Source: Cercis canadensis
Lineage: Eukaryota > Streptophyta > Magnoliopsida > Fabales > Fabaceae
DNA: 64,000 nt
Reading direction: 5' to 3'
Assembly (NCBI GenBank): GCA_003255065.1
Contig: QAOA01007401.1
Location: 614,044 to 678,043, forward strand
Made by a program: the position numbers and the translations under genes
The notes under the pieces: model-generated
What the model was told of the DNA's origin: nothing
Database searches by the model: none
Seen by the model: the letters and a program-made list of their open reading frames with translations, nothing else
Part shown: in pieces, positions 10,807-21,157 of the stretch
How positions within the stretch are numbered: the first letter of the stretch is position 1
Layout of the letters: every line of letters starts with the position of its first letter

Positions 10807-11416
10807 TCAATTGATTTTTGGAGTGAACTGAAATCCTGAAGGGGCAAGATTGGCAACAAGAAGGTTCCCAAGAATACTGCTCCCAAGAATCTCCAGGGTT
10901 GAAACCAGACCCCCAACCGAAGGAAGCATAGCATTGCAGTTGGAGAGTGGTGAAGTAACCACTAACTCGCAACCCGAAAGCAGTGAAGACAGAACAAACT
11001 GCATAGGATCAATCAACATTTCAAAAGCTCCAGCATCGTTTGTCGTTGTAGAGGAAACCATCTTCCCCCCACACTGGAGTTGCACTTCAGCATCTAACAG
11101 AATGCAAAGCAAGACCCTTTGTGAGGCTTCTTTTGGTAATAGTTATTGAATTATTGATCAATTATGCAACATTACAGAATCATTAATATAAAGTTCATGA
11201 AAATTTTGAACTATGAATGGCTGTGAATTCTGGCTTACTTGGAAACGGTGGAGCTGTAATGCCATTCGTAGTCATATTGCCTCTGGGACTGCATAGTACA
11301 CTCCCTTGGATGTGGATCAGACCCAGGAGGGCACCAATAATCCCTTGAGCTTTGGCTGAGTGAAATGTCATCGCAGTTATTAGTAGGGACATGATAAAAA
11401 AAGTTTTCAAGGCCAT
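10807..11416 (-). CDS. Phylloplanin-like secreted protein (Ole e 1-type fold)
   Basis: Two exons, 11239-11416 and 10807-11093, join in frame (CCA A|AT GCT, giving FPNAEVQLQCGG) to make 154 residues. Residues 1-23 are a clear signal peptide ending in AKA|Q. The mature part has the phylloplanin features QGIIGALLGLIHIQGSVLC and VQLQCGG, with Cys at 42, 67, 101 and 112. Tobacco T-phylloplanin is secreted from glandular trichomes to the leaf surface and inhibits oomycete germination; the wider family is related to pollen Ole e 1 proteins. I chose the start MALKTFF because it gives a compact signal peptide; an in-frame Met lies six codons upstream. The intron is 145 bp. Molecular activity is inferred. 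Confidence 0.88.
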
Positions 11417-11494
11417 GGCTCTCTGATAGGACAATTGCTGTGATAAGTTTCAGTTATAACTTGCTTGCAAAATTTTAGCTGTGCAGATAAGTAA

Positions 11495-11500
11495 TTTATA
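11495..11500 (-). promoter_or_regulatory. TATA box of the phylloplanin-like gene
   Basis: The minus strand reads ACTATAAATTAC, with TATAAA about 80 bp before the start codon at 11416. Confidence 0.55.
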
Positions 11501-13116
11501 GTCTAAGAGAAGCCAAGCTGCTTCAGATTTTTGTGAGTGATTTGGAATCTGCGCATGCATTTGACGGGTTGCGTAGCCTAGTGGTCTAGTTCAAGAAAGA
11601 CAATTTTTTTTCTTAGTTTATTTTTCTATTTTTTATTTTTATCAGTTTTGTTTACAGAATCTTAAGCTTGTCATCTTTGCAATGGATGCCATCTTTGGGG
11701 ATTCAGTCTATGTAAGCCTATGTTACCCTAAGCTCCATTTGCAAGCCTTCCGTGTCTTCTATCAAAATCTAAGCTTTCTCTTGTGCAAGCTGTGTGGTCT
11801 CCAAAGAAGCCAATGAGTTCCATCTAATTGAAAATTTGGCTTATAATAACAAATCACATTCTTCCTCCCCACAATCCCCACCCTTTTCAATGAGAGATCA
11901 CCCGTCATTTTAAAAAGATGTAGTAGATAGGTCCCTAGCTCCAAGGCAAGCTAGCCTTTCTGTTCCATTGATCATAAGCACTTGCCAATTAAGTTGTAAT
12001 ATGCTGACAATGACAATGCTTGGATGTGATTTTTAACCAAAATTCTATATATACTACTTACATCTGCATTGGCTACAAACCATAGAGAAAAGACTGTTCC
12101 ATGTTGCCGCCTCAGTGTTCTACCATACTGTATAAGATAGATTTGGTTGTATACCCTAAGCAGAAAAAGAACAAAAATGGAAGACTTGATTGAAAACACA
12201 AGCTCTTATTGCATGTGCAAGCCGGCATTATAAGAAGTAATATCTATGTGTAATAATGATTTACTGTTTTAGTATATGATAAATACAGCAAGAATCCTAT
12301 AGAAAGTTGAATAAATTACAACCTAGAAGCTCATTCTTAGTTACATTTTTGTTTTCAGTGGTTTTGAGCTTGAAGAGATGCCTTTAACTTTTCTAGGCAA
12401 GGTAATGAAAAAAAAAAAAAGAAAAAAAACTAAAGAGGGTTATGATATGGTGATGCATCAATCTTTAGTCTAGCTAGTGTTAGTTTGTACTTAATGACCA
12501 AACTGGCATCACTTGGATTAAGAACTTGTTTACGGTTCTTAGTTCTTACAAATTGAGATCCTACTATTCATGGATTTATAAAAGTTTTTGAGACTCTTGG
12601 ATGACTGGAATGATTTATTCACAAATTTTGATCTGAAATTAAGAAATTGTAATTAAGAATTAGTGTTAACAGGTTCGAGTGACTTAATTGGACTGTTGAA
12701 CTTGCTCTGCTATTGGATTATTGGTATGAAAAAATGACACTATCCGATTTCTTATTGAAAAAAAACTTTAAAAGCTGAAAATGGTACTCAGAATCTTTAA
12801 GATGGATATAAAATTAGAAAGGATGAAGTTCATTTCCTACATGTTTGTAGCATGATAAGATGCCATGAATACATGGTTCACTTAGATTTGTTAGTTATGG
12901 ACTACTAGTAGATATGATGTTTTAGCATGCAAGATAACAAAGAGAATTGCTGGGAGTTAAGCCTTTTTTCCGGGCACAATGCCATTTTTTGGGCAAGCAC
13001 TAAAAGAATGCTCAGCTCCATCCACGTTTCTCCCTTTTTGCTTTTCCCACTGGACTCTCTTTCCCTATTCACGCCCTACAAACAATCGCAGTCAGTTAGT
13101 GATGACTTAAACATAT
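11501..13116. other. Intergenic spacer, no gene seen
   Basis: AT-rich sequence between the divergently transcribed phylloplanin-like and KCS genes. Short ORFs have no recognisable motif. Confidence 0.5.
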
Positions 13117-13197
13117 ATGCCTAAAAGACTAATGCCAACCAAATCAAACTATTTTACAACTTCAGCACAAGTGCTCCTTCACAGCTTGTCCTCATCG

Positions 13198-14556
13198 ATG
13201 GAAATGGGGCTAAAGTATTTCAACTCTGTCATTGAGCTCATTATCTCATCTTCCCACCATTTTATTATGGTAATAGTTTTAGGCATAGCAGTGTTTTACT
13301 ATGCACACAGAAGAAAAGTAGCCATTTATTTGCTAGACTTTTCGTGCTACCGTCCACCCAGATCTTATCGGCTACCCATGTCCATGTTCAAGGAGAATAA
13401 TCTCCTTGAAAACATGGATCCAGAGGCTGTTGCTTTCCAATGCAAGATCTTAGAAAAATCTGGTTTCAGTGAAGAAACCAGCATTCCCCCATCTCTTGCT
13501 AGAATACCAAAAAGAAAATCTATCACATTTGCCCTTGAGGAGGCTGAAACAATAATGTATGAAGCAATTTCTGATCTGTTCCAGAAAAACAACATCAACC
13601 CAAAAGCCATTGACATTCTAATCACAAACAGTAGCTTATTTTGTCCTACACCATCTCTTAGTGCCATGGTGGTGAACAAGTTTAGAATGAGGAGCAACAT
13701 CATGAGCTTCAACCTATCTGGTATGGGATGCAGTGCTGGAGTAATATCAGTGAGTCTAGCTAAAGACTTGTTAAGAGTTCACAAAAATTCATTGGCTCTA
13801 ATAGTAAGCACAGAGGCCCTACATCTGAACTGGTACACCGGCAAAGTCCCCTCAATGTTGCTAACTAATTGCCTCTTCAGAATGGGTGGAGCAGCTGTGT
13901 TAATGTCTAGCAGGGTCCAAGACAAGCATAAAGCAAAATACAAGCTTCTGCATATTGTTAGAACAACCAAAGCACAAGATTATCAATCTCATGGCTGCGT
14001 GTACCAGGATGTGGATCCAGAGAACAAAGAAGGAGTGTCAATATCCAAAAACATAGTTGATGTGGCTGGGAATGCGTTGAAGACAAATATAGCTTCACTA
14101 GGGCCATTGGTTTTGCCATTCACAGAGCAGTTCCAATATGGGTTTTCCTTTATTTGTAAGAAAGTATGGGCTACAAGAAGAGCAAGCATTTATACACCAA
14201 ATTTTAATAAGGCTTTTGACCATTTCTGCATACATGCAGGAGGCAGAGCTGTTATTCAAGGCATTGAAAGAAACTTAGGGTTGAGGAAACAGGATATAGA
14301 AGCATCAAGCATGACTCTTCACAGGTTTGGAAATACTTCATCTTCTTCAATTTGGTATGAGCTGTGTTACATCGAAGCAAAAGGAAGGATGAAATGTGGT
14401 GACAGGATCTGGCAAATTGCCTTTGGAAGTGGGTTCAAGTGTAACAGTGCAGTATGGAAATGTATTTGTGATGTAAAACCAGACATGGGGAATGCATGGA
14501 GTGATTTAATTGACTCATACCCTGTACAACTACCAGATTTTGTGAAAATAAACTGA
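13198..14556 (+). CDS. 3-ketoacyl-CoA synthase (FAE1/KCS family)
   Basis: One intronless frame. From the Met at 13198 it encodes 452 residues; the frame is open back to a Met at 13117. It is the condensing enzyme of ER fatty-acid elongation, joining malonyl-CoA to long acyl-CoA for waxes, suberin or sphingolipids. A hydrophobic segment lies at about residues 22-37. The catalytic Cys is in GMGCSAG (C178), the His in CIHAGGRAV (H346) and the Asn in HRFGNTSSSS (N379), so the triad is complete. LDFSCYRPP and FGSGFKCNSAVW are also typical. It is shorter than most KCS (usually near 490-530), mainly at the N-terminus, where one membrane segment is seen instead of two. The usual STENITQNWY segment reads STEALHLNWY. 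Substrate length cannot be inferred. Confidence 0.93.
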   Translation: MEMGLKYFNSVIELIISSSHHFIMVIVLGIAVFYYAHRRKVAIYLLDFSCYRPPRSYRLPMSMFKENNLLENMDPEAVAFQCKILEKSGFSEETSIPPSLARIPKRKSITFALEEAETIMYEAISDLFQKNNINPKAIDILITNSSLFCPTPSLSAMVVNKFRMRSNIMSFNLSGMGCSAGVISVSLAKDLLRVHKNSLALIVSTEALHLNWYTGKVPSMLLTNCLFRMGGAAVLMSSRVQDKHKAKYKLLHIVRTTKAQDYQSHGCVYQDVDPENKEGVSISKNIVDVAGNALKTNIASLGPLVLPFTEQFQYGFSFICKKVWATRRASIYTPNFNKAFDHFCIHAGGRAVIQGIERNLGLRKQDIEASSMTLHRFGNTSSSSIWYELCYIEAKGRMKCGDRIWQIAFGSGFKCNSAVWKCICDVKPDMGNAWSDLIDSYPVQLPDFVKIN

Positions 14557-15840
14557 AGTTTGCTAAACAATATTGTAGATTTGGCTACTTTTTCTTTTTC
14601 TACCTATTTGGTGTATTAGGCAGATTTCGAGCACCAGCATCTTTATTGAATAATTTTTTTGATTCTTTTTATATATGCTTTCTCACCCAGCACAAGGACT
14701 GGGTTTATAACATTGAATGAAACCACCATCTCTGAAGTAAAATTCTAAATAAAGGGAGTTAAACATAACAACCTTTTCCTTTTTATTAACTTTTGGAGTT
14801 CATTTTTTCTTTTATATAATAGTACTTATGATTGTGTCAAATCATCTATTGATGTGTAAGATGTGTCTTTTCTACTTACAAGTACAAAAATTTAAATAAT
14901 CTAATATGATATGAATTATAATTTTACGTAAATTTTCTGATGACTGAATGCATATAAACAATTTAGAAATAAAATTGTATTGATAATGTATTATATGCAA
15001 ACGCTTTATAAGTTATAACATCAACACACGATGAAGGAAAATTCAGAGGTGGATATGTCGAGAACTAAAGCCCTTGGCATATTAGGGCAATCGTACGTAC
15101 TGGATATGATCTTATCTGTTGAATTCTGAAAAAGTGAGGTTTTATTTTGGGAAGGGAAGAGCGTATGTCCTCTCTATCTTTGTTGCTGAAAGAAGAATTT
15201 GGTACTTCTGAAATCCTTAATGAACTTCATAACCAAAACCAAAACAAAAAAAGAAAAAGAAAAAAGGAAAAAACTAGGCAATGGTTGAGAGTGTACTAAG
15301 GATTGATTTTATTAGCTTAATTGTAGGAGCTGATTATTGCACCGAATATTTAGGAGTTATGTCAATAAGAAATTTGCTTTGACATTAGTTGACGTTAAGT
15401 AAAAACTTCGTGAGAAATGATTGTTACATATTATATGAAGTAGTGCGAAAAAATTTGAGTTGTGTTTAAAAAAAAATTAAGTGAATTTAATTTATTGAAG
15501 TTCAGTATTTAGAGCTTGGCATACAAGTTATGATATGAGGTAGAAGAGTTAGGGTAACCATTAACTAAATAGCATAAGTCAAAAAAAGCTACATTCCCAC
15601 AATATATATGACAATACATAATAAGTAAGAATACCTCTTAACAAAAATGTGTGTCGCTCTTCCTCAAGTAGTCTTCCAAAGGCAGCGATGCTGCTTATTT
15701 TGCTGCCAAACATAGTTCCATCCACGGACCACGGTACATAGGTATGTAAATATCATTAAAAAATGCTAATCAAGCATTTATGTCTTCTTTTTCCTACCTT
15801 TCTTCCTCGCTCTAGCTAGCGTTAACTCCTCAATGTAAAT
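14557..15840. other. Intergenic spacer between converging genes
   Basis: The KCS and UXS genes converge on this stretch. It is AT-rich and holds no gene, RNA or repeat I can support. Confidence 0.5.
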
Positions 15841-18800
15841 TTATTGTGTGGACAGGACTTTCCCGCCAGTGCCTTTTGAATCACTAAATATTCTTTGCCG
15901 GAAGTCAGTGACCATCAGAGGAAGTCCATTACGGAGGGACACTGTTGGCTGCCACCCAAGAAGCTCCTTAGCTTTGGAAATGTCTGGTTTCCTCTTATGT
16001 GGGTCATCCTCTGTGTTAGGTCTATACTCTATCTTAGCATTTGGGTCTATAGTCTCTTGTACCACCTGCACACACACACCCAAGTGTGAGGAAAATCTCT
16101 ACTCTTCAGTTTGGGTTGGGGGAGGAGGGGTGTTTTTAAAAGTTTAGTGGGCGCAGTTAAACTCAGTATTGTTACTCTTAAAATTTATATCTGCTCTTTC
16201 ACTTGGCAAAAGGGATCTATAATGCAAGAACAAGGAAGTTAGCACATTATGCTTCCTACACTACACTTGCATTTATAATTGTGCATAACTGCAGTTTTAT
16301 CTTACTCTAAGTGGCGGTACTTAAACTTGTTTTCTGTAGAAGTCATATGGGCAGTTGTACAAGTTTTCGCTAGAAATGAAGATATATTTACCTGAGCAAG
16401 TTCAAGCATGGTGAATTCAGCGGGGTTGCCAAGATTGAAAGGACCCACATGCTCACCTTCCATTAGCCGCATTAGGCCCTCTACCTGTATGTGCACAGAT
16501 CCATGTCAAACATATCCCATGGTTTTCTATGGTGACCCATGACCATAAATAATGGGTACCATGCACTTGTAACGAAAAGAAGACAGAAAACATCAAAGTC
16601 AGAAGCCTACCCCGCACCCCCAACCACCAGCTTTCGCCCGCAGATCTCAATGCTTAAAATTGATTGATTGAAAGATGTAATGTAATGTAGGTGTAGTGCA
16701 TTCAAAGTTAGATCTCCTATTTATTAGAGTATCCTTTCAAATCGGGGGGAAAAAATCTAGAGGAAGTAAGGCATATGAGCAGAAAACAATTCATAACACT
16801 GAAGGCCAAAATTTATTATTTCCAGAATGCCACTCAATGAATCTTCTGATTGTCAAGAGTCGAAAGGAGCATGCTACGTGTAAAAACTACTCTTTTCCTT
16901 TACTTTCAAAGATAGATAGAAGAAGAAAATGTTTACCAAGTCTGAAACATATTGAAAGCTTCTTGTCTGCTTTCCATCGCCATAAACAGTCAACGGCTCC
17001 TTCCTCAGTGCCTGTATAGTTTTAAAAATGTTGGGGGTAAATGAACAGAAATAAATGTTCGTAAAGCAACAGTTATAACAAATAATTAACAAGAATAAAA
17101 GGGTAAAAAATTTCACAGCTTTACCTGAGCAACGAAGTTACTAACTACACGCCCATCGTCAAGGCACATTCTTGGTCCATATGTGTTGAAGATTCGAGCA
17201 ATCCTTACCTACAAAATATTTTTTAAACGCTTTTCATTGGTTCATCGCAAATTTCAATCTCACTTTATCGAATAAACTTTTGATTTGAATAATGATGTTT
17301 CTATAAACTTTTGTGACACAACATTTCAAGACTGTAATGGACAGAGAAAAAGTTAAAATAGAACGAATTGAATTGAAATTCTACTCCAGATAGTACAAAG
17401 TTTGTGCATGTATCATTAGTACTGTCAAATGTTAGTGAACAAAAATTGTGTATACATCATTACTCTAAAATTGAAATATGTATGGACTAACCTCAATACC
17501 AGCGCCTCTGTGGTAGTCCATAGTCAAGGTCTCCGCCGTGCGCTTTCCTTCATCATAACAGCTTCTTACGCCTACACCAACATGCAGTGGGTAAAACGAA
17601 AGCAGTAAATTGTAGAGCTTTGAAAGAGTAAGATATAGTAATACCAAAAGAAGAAAAAAAGAAAGAGTGGAATAAAGTGGTAGAGTGATACCAATGGGGT
17701 TGACATTGCCCCAATAGGTCTCAGCCTGAGGGTGTTGAAGAGGATCACCATACACCTCGCTAGTGCTAGTCAACAAAAACCGGGCACTCACTCTCTTTGC
17801 CAATCCCAGCATGTTTAGTGTTCCCACCACATTGGTCTTGTGGACTCCAAACCAAGCAAAAAAACATAAGAATCAAGGACTCCAACTCCAATTCATCCAC
17901 GCCCATCATCAATTATAGTCTTACAATGAAGGTTACACTCACATGATGAAGCAGACTTCAAACATTAATAAACTCAGTACACACCATATTAGTAAAAATC
18001 TATAGTGAAACATACTTGTAAGCAGCTATATCCATCATACATACAATAACGGGCAAGGTGCAAATTAATATCATGTTATTTACACAATTTTCACATTTAT
18101 AATTATGTAAATCAACCAGGTCATTTATAATTTATTTTTAAGTTTTTAGAACAAGGACCTAAATCAAGGGAGAATACTACTTGCCAATCACTTTCTGTAA
18201 CAATTGTGTAAGTAAATTCATTAAACTCAAACATGTGTGATAATAGACTAATAGTGCATATATACAGTAGTGAGAAAAATGCTATGCAAGTACTTTTTTT
18301 TTGGGTCAGTATCGTTACCAAAACATTAACCAAATACAAATGGTGATCCCTATGTAAAATTGAGGTCTTAAAGTTCTACTTTTTGTTCCTTCAATATTTT
18401 AATTAATTTTTTTTAATTTTATCCATCTAATGATAAAAACTACAAACATTATTACGTATGTAAGGATTTAGCTAAACAAAAAAAAAAAAAAATTTGAGTT
18501 GAAAAATGATCAATTGTTGGAGAAAGGATATGATGGTCTTGACGGGATTGTACTTATAATGTACTGGCGAAGCAGGGCAAGCCAAGTGGTAGATCTGATC
18601 GACCTCTAAGAGAATGGGTTCAACGACGTCGTGGCGAATGAGCTCGAACCTCGGGTTCCCGAAATGGTGAAGCAGGTTCTCTTTTCTACCCGTAAAGAAA
18701 TTATCAACGACGATCACGCTGTCACCTCTCTCGATTAGACGGTCCACCAAGTGACTTCCGACGAACCCGGCCCCACCGGTCACTAGGATCCTCTTGTACT

Positions 18801-19131
18801 TGCTTCTCAGCCCCGGTGGGATTTTCCCATTGCCACTGCCGCTTGTGGCGGCGGAATTAGCTTCCTCCAATAGGACCCGCCGAGTCGGGAGCGGCAACTC
18901 GGGTTGGACGAACGAGTCAGCTGGAACGAGTGGGTTGATCGATGGTGATTGGGAGAAGATGTTGAAGAAGAGAGTGGCAATGGCAATGCCAATGAAGACG
19001 AATGGGATTCGCTCTCGAAGCATGAAGCGAAATGGGCTTGTGGATTTTCCTAGAAAATTTGCAGGACGGGGCGATTCGGAGATGGGTTTTTGGGTTTGGC
19101 TTCTGTGAATCAGATTCACCTCACAACTCAT
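15841..19131 (-). CDS. UXS: UDP-glucuronic acid decarboxylase, membrane-anchored type
   Basis: Seven exons (18532-19131, 17692-17839, 17492-17571, 17125-17208, 16937-17011, 16392-16484, 15841-16065) close in frame to 434 residues. The enzyme converts UDP-glucuronate to UDP-xylose with bound NAD+ for xylan and xyloglucan synthesis. A signal-anchor lies at residues about 43-60, as in the Golgi-type UXS2/UXS4 group. The Rossmann motif is VTGGAGFVG (117-125) and the SDR pair is Y255 and K259 in [45 protein letters not shown] and [19 protein letters not shown] match family signatures. Intron 1 has AT-AC ends and is listed separately; the other five are GT-AG. Start chosen at the Met before SCEVNLIHR; a Met 18 codons upstream is less likely. 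Which paralog it is cannot be settled here. Confidence 0.96.
17840..18531 (-). other. Probable U12-type AT-AC intron of the UXS gene
   Basis: Exon 1 ends ...AAG ACC ATC and the intron opens with ATATCCTTT, identical to the U12 5' splice-site consensus. It ends ...GTCCAC before AAG ACC AAT. Removing it gives NPVKTI|KTNVVGT, the conserved UXS sequence, in phase 0. A branch-site match TCCTTGAT (consensus TCCTTRAY) lies at 17872-17879, about 33 nt before the acceptor, which is further than usual. A GT-AG alternative (CCC|GTCAAG ... CACAAG|ACC) exists but would delete five conserved residues. Confidence 0.85.
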
Positions 19132-19350
19132 ATTCTCTCTGCTTCTTTCTCTCACGCATTCGCACAAACACAGAGAGTCGATCACTCTGTGTATCTCAGT
19201 TTGTTAATTACGTGTAGCAAGTGTGAGAGCGAGTGTAACAAGAGTTTGAATTGAAAATGAAAGATGGGTTTGGCGTGGGAGAAGAGAAACAGGATTGAGA
19301 AAAATTTGGGTGCGAGTGGAGGAGGGTGGAGTCAGGGGTGGGAGTGGGGG

Positions 19351-19360
19351 CTATATATCA
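19351..19360 (-). promoter_or_regulatory. Possible TATA box of the UXS gene
   Basis: The minus strand reads TGATATATAG about 220 bp upstream of the start codon, leaving a long GA/CT-rich leader. Confidence 0.4.
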
Positions 19361-19399
19361 ATTTTCATGCATGAACTTTGGGCTTGCAATCGCTCCACC

Positions 19400-21157
19400 T
19401 TGCGTGCTTGTCGCGTCTTAATTTCAGGACTGGCTTTCTTTCTTCTTTTTTTGCATACTTGGCTGGCACCTTCATATGAGTCACTTGAATTTTCAATTGT
19501 GTACAAAATGTACATAATAATTAATTAATTAAATAAATATGCTTCATGAAAACGTTGTAAAAATACACTATATTCCCACGAGTTGTGTAAAAAAATATGT
19601 GAGGATATTATTTTTTAGGATTTTATGATACTACATGAGTATATCATATTACATTGACGTAACAAATATATATAATTTTTATATTTTATTAGATGTAAAA
19701 TATAATTTATTAGATATAAAATATAATTTATTTTATTTTTTAAATAAATTTAAAAATACTTAATTTGTATACATATCATTTATATATTAATTATTTTTAT
19801 GTAATATGAAATACTATATAAATATCAAAGTATGAGAAAACTTCTATCATTTTTTATGCTGAAATATGTTTTTGCTGTGGAACAATGCAGGAAAAGTACC
19901 AAGAAAAATAAAAATTGATGCAACATGATAAAACGATTAGATACTAAAATATATGCATTTATTATTTGGGTTGTTAAAGAGAAATGACACTTCCAACAGA
20001 TGAGGAGGAAGTGTAGAAAAAGTTGAACTGTATAAAAAAGATTATGAATGTATCACTAGTCTCAATAAAAACTAAGAGAGAGAGACAGAGCGAGAAGGGT
20101 GTTGAGATAAAAGTTGCTGGTAAGTGGGAAAGATGTGGCTAGCAAGGGCAAGGAACGATTTTGGAGAATGTTTTTTTAATTTCCTTGAACATGGCAAGTT
20201 TGCCAGGTGTTGGTGACACGTTGCGGAGGCAATGGATGCACAATAAAAATAAAAACAAGGTAGTGCATGTCGGTTTGGGACTGATTCATCTTGGAAGTTT
20301 GAGTTGTGAAACGGAAGCCAACCCCATAATGACACCTTGAGATTCTGTTGCTGACTGCCGTGCTATTATAAAGGAAAATAGTAACTGGTACGAAAATCAA
20401 AGAGAGGTGGTATCATATGTGGTTCATGTCGTATCTGGTGCAGGAGCCGTTAGAGATCATTCCCCCATATTCTTTTAATAAAGAGATCTAGGTGCTATGT
20501 GGCCCACGTTGTAACTTGAAACTCAGAAATGATTCTTACATTTGACTTACATAGTTTTAATGAATCCACTAAACATCACATGTTACTATGTAAATAACGT
20601 CATTCTATCAGATAATATTAATTTGCCCAGTAATGTTAACACTAGTCCCTTCTGTTGAGTAACTAGTAAGCATAAGCAGCAGCAAATTGTCAATAGATAC
20701 TGCAGAAGCAGAACCATGAGGTCCATGACAACTCTCTTGAATTCAGAAGAATCTTGTTAAGACACCCATGACTCATCTCAACATATGTCTTCAAACCAAA
20801 TAAATAAAAACATATAAGCATATTTGTTCAACTTTTATAGTTATTCAGTTATAACAATATTCTGTATAACAACCAGAGGAGGGCAAGATCGCCCTAGGAA
20901 GGGAAGAGAGAGAGAGAGAGAGCAGGGAAGCAGGTAACATATAGATCAAAGTAACTTGGAAAATCTTTTCATATGAAATTACATAAATCTCGATAGCCTC
21001 AGATTCAGCCCACAAGCCATTTTACATCAAGACCTCCAAAAAACGCTTTGATCATCGTTGAACCATGTTTTACATGTTGATGAAATAATTAACCAGTACA
21101 ACTAGTACAATGACAAAATATGATACAGTAGCCAACCAAAGATGAAAAGGATTGCAA
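19400..21157. other. Intergenic spacer, no gene seen
   Basis: Strongly AT-rich from 19.5 to 20.0 kb. A (GA)n run lies near 20905-20921. Small ORFs at 20.1-20.4 kb have no family features. Confidence 0.5.

Noticed and set aside
18472-18532. Read-through of UXS exon 1 into [10 protein letters not shown]
   Set aside because: The added residues are the translated intron; the AT-AC junction restores the conserved sequence.
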